A stretch of DNA of 9,062 bases from Candidatus Egerieicola pullicola (GTDB taxonomy: Bacteria; Bacillota; Clostridia; Oscillospirales; Ruminococcaceae). This document shows, piece after piece, positions 5,018 through 9,062 of the stretch. Position 1 is the stretch's first letter; every line of letters begins with the position of its first letter. The translations under genes were made by a program, and so were the position numbers. Below the pieces are notes generated by a model. It saw nothing but the letters and a program-made list of their open reading frames with translations. It did not search any database and was not told the origin of the DNA. Location: contig DVGY01000029.1 of NCBI GenBank assembly GCA_018712465.1, positions 1 to 9,062 on the forward strand, read 5' to 3'.

Positions 5018-5124
5018 TTCGTCCTTCCCCCGCAAATGCGAGTGGACACGATATTCTTGGTGTCTTACAGGCATTATAACAACAACGGCTTGCTCTGTCA
5101 AATAAGGTCGAAATTTGTCTCCTG
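5018..5124 (-). repeat. Direct repeat R2, copy B (toxin promoter and mRNA 5' end)
   Basis: Second copy of 4508-4614, 105 of 107 positions equal. The similarity stops sharply at CTCCTG (5124); beyond it the sequence is unlike copy A. Confidence 0.93.
5073..5101 (-). promoter_or_regulatory. Promoter of toxin mRNA 2
   Basis: Minus strand: TTGACA (5101-5096), 17-bp spacer, TATAAT (5078-5073). Predicted start near 5066. Identical to the toxin 1 promoter. Confidence 0.88.
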
Positions 5125-5156
5125 CCTGGTTTTCCATGGTAGGGGTTTTCTCTTTT

Positions 5157-5175
5157 CCGGTTTTTATGGTATAGT
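5157..5175 (+). promoter_or_regulatory. Upstream copy of a duplicated extended -10 element
   Basis: CCGG, five T, then ATGGTATAGT. TG at 5167-5168 plus TATAGT (5170-5175) is an extended -10; the -35 region is weak. It is nearly the same as 5267-5286. An inverted repeat TGATTGC/GCAATCA (5175-5181 and 5186-5192) lies over the expected start site and could be an operator. Confidence 0.35.
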
Positions 5176-5181
5176 GATTGC

Positions 5182-5276
5182 TGAGGCAATCATTACGGTT
5201 CCCACTTTGCCGCCCAAAAAGCAGGGGCGACATTTCGCCGGACGGCGAAAACCAGTGGAAACCCAACCGGTTTTTT
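5182..5276 (+). ncRNA. Candidate structured small RNA or leader upstream of the FAD-dependent oxidoreductase
   Basis: The segment can fold as a three-way junction: P1 GGTTCCCACT (5197-5206) with AGTGGAAACC (5254-5263), nine of ten pairs; P2 CGCCC (5211-5215) with GGGCG (5225-5229); P3 TTTCGCCG (5233-5240) with CGGCGAAA (5243-5250). An alternative outer pairing, CGGTT (5196-5200) with AACCG (5265-5269), sits next to GTTTTTT (5270-5276) and would act as a terminator. With the extended -10 at 5170-5175 this would give an RNA of about 95 nt. It does not match a riboswitch class I recognise. Could be a leader, a small RNA, or coincidence. Confidence 0.33.
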
Positions 5277-5286
5277 ATGGTATAAT
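5267..5286 (+). promoter_or_regulatory. Extended -10 promoter of the FAD-dependent oxidoreductase gene
   Basis: TATAAT at 5281-5286 with TG at 5278-5279 is a perfect extended -10. A weak TGGAAA at 5256-5261 is 19 bp upstream. The transcript would start near 5293 with a leader of only about 23 bases before the ATG. Confidence 0.6.
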
Positions 5287-5315
5287 ACCTTCAGTAATCT
5301 TGGGAGGAATCCGTT

Positions 5316-6911
5316 ATGCCCCTTTTCATTAGCGACATCAAACTGCCTCTCACCGCCCCGGAAGAACAGGCGGTGGACCGCGCCCTGTCCCTCTGCCGCC
5401 TAGGCCGGGATCAGGTGAAGTTTGCCCGGGTGTATAAGCGTTCCCTGGACGCCCGGAAACAACAGGATATGCGCTTTATCTACTCGGTGCAGCTTTCCCT
5501 GGCGGAAGGGGAGGAGGCGCTGGCCAACCGGCTGCATTCTTCCCAGGTGCGGTATCAGCCGCCGCTGCCGGAAATGGATCCGCCCAAGCTGACGCCGTTG
5601 TCCCATCCCCCCATTGTGGTGGGCTTCGGCCCGGCGGGGATGTTCTGCGCCTATCAGCTGGCCCGGGCCGGGCTGCGTCCGTTGGTGCTGGAGCGGGGAC
5701 CGGAGATGGAGCGCCGGGCTGCGGCGGTGGAGGAGTACTGGCGCACCGGAAAGTTGGATCCGGCTGCCAATGTCCAATTTGGAGAAGGGGGCGCCGGGGC
5801 GTTTAGCGACGGCAAGCTCACCACCCGGATTCACGATCCACGCTGCCACTGGGTGCTGGAACAGCTGGCGGCCTTGGGGGCGCCGGAAGAAATCCTCATC
5901 AAAGCCAAACCCCACATCGGCACCGATCAGCTTCGGCAGGTGGTGCAGAACCTGCGCCGGGAAATCCTCCGTCTGGGAGGTGAAATCCGGTTTGACACCC
6001 AGGTCCAGGAGCTGCTGATACAGCAGGGGAAGGTCCGGGGAGTGGTGGCCAACGGGGAAGAGATCCCTTCGGAATTTGTAGTGCTTGCCCTGGGCCACAG
6101 CGCCCGGGACACCTTGGAAACTCTGCTGGGGCAGGGGATCACCCTGCTTCCCAAGCCCTTTTCGGTGGGGGTGCGGATCGAACATCCCCAATCCTTGATT
6201 GACCGGGGACTGTACGGCAAATATGCCGGTCATCCCGCCCTGCCGGTGGGAGAATACCAGCTCAGCTGGCGGCAGGGAGACCGGGGGGTGTACACCTTCT
6301 GTATGTGCCCCGGGGGATATGTGGTGCCCAGCGCCAGCCAGCCGGGCACCGTGGTGACCAACGGCATGAGCTACCACGCCCGGGACGGGAAAAACGCCAA
6401 CGCCGGGCTGGTGGTTTCGGTGTCTCCGGAAGACTTCGGTACCCGCCCCTTGGATGGAATGTACTTCCAGCAAAAATTGGAACAGGCCGCCTTTGTCATG
6501 GGCGGGGAAACCGGCGCCGCCCCGGGGGTGACGGTGGGACGGTTTTTGCAGCACAAAACCGGGCTGGATCTGAACCGGGTGCAGCCCACCTATGCTTTGG
6601 GAGTGACGCCGGGGGATCTGGACGCCCTGTTCCCGCCGGTGATCCCCTATATGCTTCGGGAGGGAATTGTGCGAATGGGCAAAAAACTGCCCGGCTTCGA
6701 TGCGCCGGACAGTGTATTGACCGCCCCGGAAACCCGTACCTCCTCCCCGGTGCGAATCCCCCGAGGGGAAACGGGGATGGCCCAGGGACTTTACGGCCTG
6801 TACCCCTGCGGGGAAGGGGCCGGGTATGCCGGAGGGATTTTAAGCGCCGCCGTGGACGGAGTCCGGACGGCCCAGTGGATGATGGAGGAAATCCAATCCC
6901 TTAGGAAATAA
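5316..6911 (+). CDS. FAD-dependent oxidoreductase of the COG2509 type (uncharacterised NAD(P)/FAD dehydrogenase)
   Basis: A 531-residue cytosolic flavoprotein, normal length for the family. Residues 1-90 form the family's small N-terminal domain. A dinucleotide-binding motif VVGFGPAGMFCAYQLA (101-116) binds FAD, followed by an acidic strand end VLERG, then the signature NVQFGEGGAGAFSDGKLTTR (152-171). The C-terminal end has the second FAD contact, YPCGEGAGYAGGILSAAVDG. The substrate of this family is unknown; it is widespread in Firmicutes. Start ATG at 5316 has GGGAGGAA (5302-5309) in front. It is transcribed alone from an extended -10 promoter. The stop codon runs 11 bases into the convergent anti-sigma-like gene (6901), with no terminator in between. 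Nothing in the FAD-binding motifs appears damaged. Confidence 0.9.
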   Translation: MPLFISDIKLPLTAPEEQAVDRALSLCRLGRDQVKFARVYKRSLDARKQQDMRFIYSVQLSLAEGEEALANRLHSSQVRYQPPLPEMDPPKLTPLSHPPIVVGFGPAGMFCAYQLARAGLRPLVLERGPEMERRAAAVEEYWRTGKLDPAANVQFGEGGAGAFSDGKLTTRIHDPRCHWVLEQLAALGAPEEILIKAKPHIGTDQLRQVVQNLRREILRLGGEIRFDTQVQELLIQQGKVRGVVANGEEIPSEFVVLALGHSARDTLETLLGQGITLLPKPFSVGVRIEHPQSLIDRGLYGKYAGHPALPVGEYQLSWRQGDRGVYTFCMCPGGYVVPSASQPGTVVTNGMSYHARDGKNANAGLVVSVSPEDFGTRPLDGMYFQQKLEQAAFVMGGETGAAPGVTVGRFLQHKTGLDLNRVQPTYALGVTPGDLDALFPPVIPYMLREGIVRMGKKLPGFDAPDSVLTAPETRTSSPVRIPRGETGMAQGLYGLYPCGEGAGYAGGILSAAVDGVRTAQWMMEEIQSLRK

Positions 6912-7830
6912 TCTCCACTTCTTCTCCCTGGCTCAGCAGCGTGGCCACGGCAGTGACCATATCCCGCCGGGAAATCCGCTGTCCCACCAGCCGGTACTGG
7001 GCTCCGCCATATTCAAATTCCGCCGTGTACACCGGGTAGGCACCGGCAGGGGCGTGGGTGGTTTCGTCATAGGAGCCGCAGCTCATGGCGCAGTACCCAA
7101 TGGTGATTTCAACTCCCTGGAAGCGCCAGGTTTCTACCGTATCGGTGCGGTAAAGGGAGTCGGACAGATTCAGCAGCCCGATTTTGGAGGCGGTGAGGGT
7201 AAGGCTCTTTTCGGTTCCTTCCGGGTACTCCTGCCGGGAAGAATCTTGGGTGAAATACAGCTTCAGCCCGTCAAACCGCATGGAACCGTCGTCGTTGATC
7301 CACACCGGTATGCCCTGGGAGAGATCGGTTTGGGCCTGCATCTCTGCCGGCACTTCCATGGTGTCGAAGTGCAGGCCGTAGTAGTCCTCCACCTGCTCTT
7401 GGGTCCAGGTGGTTCGCTGCTCTTCCATCAGAGCCACATAGGACAGATCGCTTTGAGGCACCCGGGAGATTTGATTCACCGGCACATTGCTGAGGCTGAC
7501 TTGAATGCCCTCTTCCCGGCCGCTGGACACGCTTTCCTCTCCGGAACCGCCAAACAGGCCAGTGAACCAGTCCCAAGGGTTGGTCATGTCGCCGATGCCG
7601 CCCCAAGAGCCGAATTGCTCAAAACCAATCAGCCGGTCGCTGCCGATGGAGGAGGAAAACAGCCAGTTAGGCACCACAATGGCCGCCCCGATCATCACCA
7701 CGGCAAAGCAGGCCGCCGCCGGCTGCCACCAATGCCTCCTGAGACGGGACCGCTTGGGAAATTCCTCCGCTTCCTGAAGGTATTTTTCCTCCACGTCGTT
7801 GAATGCTTTCCACAAATCTTTTCCGTTCAT
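6901..7830 (-). CDS. Membrane-anchored protein, probable anti-sigma factor partner of the ECF sigma factor
   Basis: A 309-residue protein starting MNGKDLWKAFNDVEEKYLQE. Residues 1-33 are charged and cytosolic (a sigma-binding segment would be expected here), about 36-58 are one membrane span (PAAACFAVVMIGAAIVV), and the rest is a large extracytoplasmic domain rich in aromatic and acidic residues. This layout and its position directly behind an ECF sigma gene are those of clostridial anti-sigma factors (DUF4179/DUF4367-type neighbours); I cannot assign the outer domain. ATG at 7828-7830 has AAGGAGGG at 7840-7847, and its first bases overlap the sigma stop (ATGA), implying coupled translation. 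The frame is open far upstream, but only as antisense noise over the sigma gene. It converges on the FAD gene with an 11-base overlap. Confidence 0.75.
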   Translation of the reverse strand: MNGKDLWKAFNDVEEKYLQEAEEFPKRSRLRRHWWQPAAACFAVVMIGAAIVVPNWLFSSSIGSDRLIGFEQFGSWGGIGDMTNPWDWFTGLFGGSGEESVSSGREEGIQVSLSNVPVNQISRVPQSDLSYVALMEEQRTTWTQEQVEDYYGLHFDTMEVPAEMQAQTDLSQGIPVWINDDGSMRFDGLKLYFTQDSSRQEYPEGTEKSLTLTASKIGLLNLSDSLYRTDTVETWRFQGVEITIGYCAMSCGSYDETTHAPAGAYPVYTAEFEYGGAQYRLVGQRISRRDMVTAVATLLSQGEEVEIIS

Positions 7831-8380
7831 AACGAAAATCCCTCCTTGAGCAAATGCTGCCGCAGCTGATTTCGCACCCGGAACAGGGTGGTTTTCACCT
7901 TGCTTTCCCCCATGCCGTACCGCTGGGCGATTTCCTTGACCGAATCCCCGAACCAGTACCGGCGCAGAAAGATACACCGCTTTTCCTTGGAAAGCCCTTC
8001 CAAAAACCGGTTTAACGATTCCTTTAAGGAACGTTCCTGGATGCGCCCCTCCTCCTGCCGGTCGGGGATGCAGAGTTCCAGCTCCGCCGTCAGTTCCACA
8101 ATGGGGGCGCTTCGCTTTTGGGCCCGGTTCCAGTCCAGCTTTCCCATGGAGAGATACCGGCAGATTTTTGCCAGGTAGGCGAAAAAGTAGTTGGGACGTT
8201 TGGGGGGATGGTGTCCCAGGTTTTCCAATAGGTGTCGTTGACGCTTTCCTTGGCGTCTTCTTCGTTGAATAAAATGGAGTAGGACAAATGCTGTAACCGG
8301 GATCCGTATTGCAGGTCGGTCTGCCGGATTGCCTCCTGGTCCCGCTTCCAATATAGGGCGATGATGGCTTGATCTTCCAT
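7827..8380 (-). CDS. ECF-type RNA polymerase sigma factor, split by an apparent frameshift
   Basis: Two frames together make a typical ECF sigma factor of about 184 residues. From ATG 8378-8380 (AAGGAGGG at 8387-8394) the first frame gives MEDQAIIALYWKRDQEAIRQ and the region 2 motif FNEEDAKESVNDTYWKTWDTIPP. The second frame continues with RPNYFFAYLAKICRYLS and region 4, LSKEKRCIFLRRYWFGDSVK, then EIAQRYGMGESKVKTTLFRV, the helix-turn-helix that reads -35 elements. The frames switch at a run of six C on the coding strand (8202-8207); seven C would join them exactly. Such factors are activated on release from a membrane anti-sigma partner, here the next gene. The break could be a real mutation, a sequencing error, or slippage. 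As read, translation would give a product with region 2 only. Confidence 0.8.
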
Positions 8381-8461
8381 GGAGAACCCTCCTTTTTTCT
8401 TCCTTTCACCCGGTTAGTGGGAAAACGGGGCGGGATGGTTACAGAAAATGAAAACAATCTG

Positions 8462-8493
8462 AAAAAAATACCGTCCGTTTTTGCGGGCGGTAT
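8462..8493 (-). terminator. Intrinsic terminator of the PHP phosphatase gene
   Basis: On the minus strand ATACCGCCCG pairs with CGGACGGTAT (8468-8477 with 8484-8493) with one mismatch and a 6-base loop, then a run of T (8468-8462). It closes the PHP gene 12 bases after its stop, so the sigma/anti-sigma pair downstream should have its own promoter in 8395-8460, where I see no clear -35/-10. A TGTAAC on the minus strand there resembles an ECF -35 element but lacks a well-placed -10. Confidence 0.85.
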
Positions 8494-8504
8494 CACTATT
8501 TCTG

Positions 8505-9062
8505 TTACCATTCAGGATTTTTCTGAATGCCTTTTTGTTCTAAATAATGCCAAAACCGGTCCGAGTCGGCGTTGATGACCAGTTCTTCCGGAAACTCAAT
8601 CTCTTTTAGCATTTCCGCCGCAGCAGAAAACCGGCCGATGGACAGGGCAAAGTGGGCGTCGCTGTCCACGATGACCGGCACCCGGTACTTTTTGCAGAGG
8701 GTGGCGATTTCGGTGCAGTTTTTCCGGCTGGACGGGCTTTTCAGGGTGGATTCGTTGATCTCCACCAGCTTGCCCCGTTCCCCGAACAGGGGGATCAGCT
8801 TTTGGTAGTCATAGCGGAAACTCCCCCGGCCGCTGTGGCCGATGACGTCGATGTAGGGATTTTCGCAGACCCCCAGATAGGCGTTGGTGTTGTCCTCCAA
8901 GGTGGCATCCTTTTTGTAGCAGGGGGCGTGGATGGAAGCAATCCTCCATTCCAACTGCCGGAGCATTTCCGGTTCCAGGTCGATTCGTCCGGTTTCGTCC
9001 AGAATATTGCACTCCGCCCCTTTGAGGATCCGCACCACTTCCACCACCGGCGGGATGGCGGT
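8505..9062 (-). CDS. PHP-domain metal-dependent phosphatase (YcdX-like), N-terminal part outside the window
   Basis: The frame is open to the window edge, giving 185 visible residues of about 240; the GTG at 9047 is not a true start, since coding continues upstream with TAIPP in frame. Recognisable PHP features are ILKGAECNILDETG, IASIHAPCY, IDVIGHSGRG, LVEINEST and VIVDSDAH. The H and D residues in these motifs are the metal ligands of the trinuclear centre in YcdX-type phosphatases. The first HxH ligand motif should be in the missing N-terminal part. Substrate unknown. An intrinsic terminator follows the stop. Confidence 0.9.
   Translation of the reverse strand, partial: TAIPPVVEVVRILKGAECNILDETGRIDLEPEMLRQLEWRIASIHAPCYKKDATLEDNTNAYLGVCENPYIDVIGHSGRGSFRYDYQKLIPLFGERGKLVEINESTLKSPSSRKNCTEIATLCKKYRVPVIVDSDAHFALSIGRFSAAAEMLKEIEFPEELVINADSDRFWHYLEQKGIQKNPEW

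Noticed and set aside
4131..5124. Insertion sequence, MITE or CRISPR array as the explanation of the direct repeats
   Set aside because: No transposase, no terminal inverted repeats bounding the units, no target duplication, and only two repeats with functional promoters and terminators rather than spacers.
4407..5332. Several frames of 60-114 codons across the cassettes and the following gap
   Set aside because: They run through promoters, terminators and repeats, lack ribosome binding sites and change content between the two repeat copies; the short peptides fit the regulatory signals instead.
5400..6554. Minus-strand open frame of 384 codons opposite the FAD oxidoreductase
   Set aside because: Same kind of shadow; the plus strand holds an unmistakable FAD-binding protein.
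8150..8207. A stimulatory pseudoknot or strong hairpin for programmed -1 frameshifting in the sigma gene
   Set aside because: Only a weak GGC/GCC pairing is seen some 25 bases after the C run, and runs of C are not usual slippery sites, so programmed frameshifting is kept only as a possibility.
8395..8460. Self-activated ECF promoter (TGTAAC on the minus strand) for the sigma gene
   Set aside because: No CGT-type -10 at 15-17 bp spacing; the nearest CGTT is about 10 bases away, so not called as a feature.
7831..8511. Extension of the anti-sigma-like frame upstream to a 536-residue protein
   Set aside because: The extension runs over the sigma gene in a wrong frame; a strong Shine-Dalgarno and the ATGA overlap fix the start at 7830.

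Overview
The window looks like a chromosomal segment of a GC-rich Firmicute of the class Clostridia, probably an Oscillospirales/Ruminococcaceae-type gut anaerobe. Reasons are the strong AGGAGG-type ribosome binding sites, the pairing of a FakA/YloV-like gene with recG (as in Bacillus and clostridia), an ECF sigma/anti-sigma pair typical of clostridia, and GC-rich coding next to AT-richer intergenic DNA. This placement is inference; no rRNA or other marker gene is present.

Layout. Positions 1-3232 (+) hold the 3' part of a DAK2/DegV-type fatty-acid-kinase-like gene followed after 6 bases by recG. A bidirectional hairpin separates recG from a convergent small SLOG/DUF2493 gene (3286-3615, -), which is preceded by a candidate 140-nt structured leader (3642-3781). 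A 72-residue ribbon-helix-helix protein (3951-4169, +) follows. Positions 4131-5124 carry two tandem copies of a compact regulatory cassette. A gap with RNA-like folding and a duplicated extended -10 promoter leads to a 531-residue FAD-dependent oxidoreductase (5316-6911, +). On the minus strand lie a membrane-anchored anti-sigma-like protein (6901-7830), an ECF sigma factor broken by an apparent frameshift (7827-8380), and the 3' part of a PHP phosphatase (8505-9062, partial).

The most interesting part is the 1-kb cassette region. Each copy appears to be a complete type I toxin-antitoxin locus. A minus-strand mRNA from a consensus promoter (TTGACA-N17-TATAAT) has a long leader, a Shine-Dalgarno site buried in a hairpin, and a 27- or 30-codon hydrophobic peptide ending in basic residues. 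A convergent antisense RNA of about 86 nt on the plus strand comes from its own near-consensus promoter and ends at a hairpin overlapping the toxin stop codon. A second minus-strand terminator beyond the antisense promoter would let the toxin mRNA cover the whole antisense RNA. Promoters and antisense RNAs are conserved between the copies while the peptides have diverged. The second copy also carries the last 12 codons of the RHH gene, suggesting that the RHH gene and the cassette moved together.

The remaining genes are housekeeping or ordinary accessory genes with consistent strand blocks: plus-strand yloV-recG, convergent SLOG gene, plus-strand RHH, bidirectional cassettes, plus-strand FAD protein, and minus-strand PHP, then sigma/anti-sigma. 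The last two overlap by ATGA and are probably translationally coupled.
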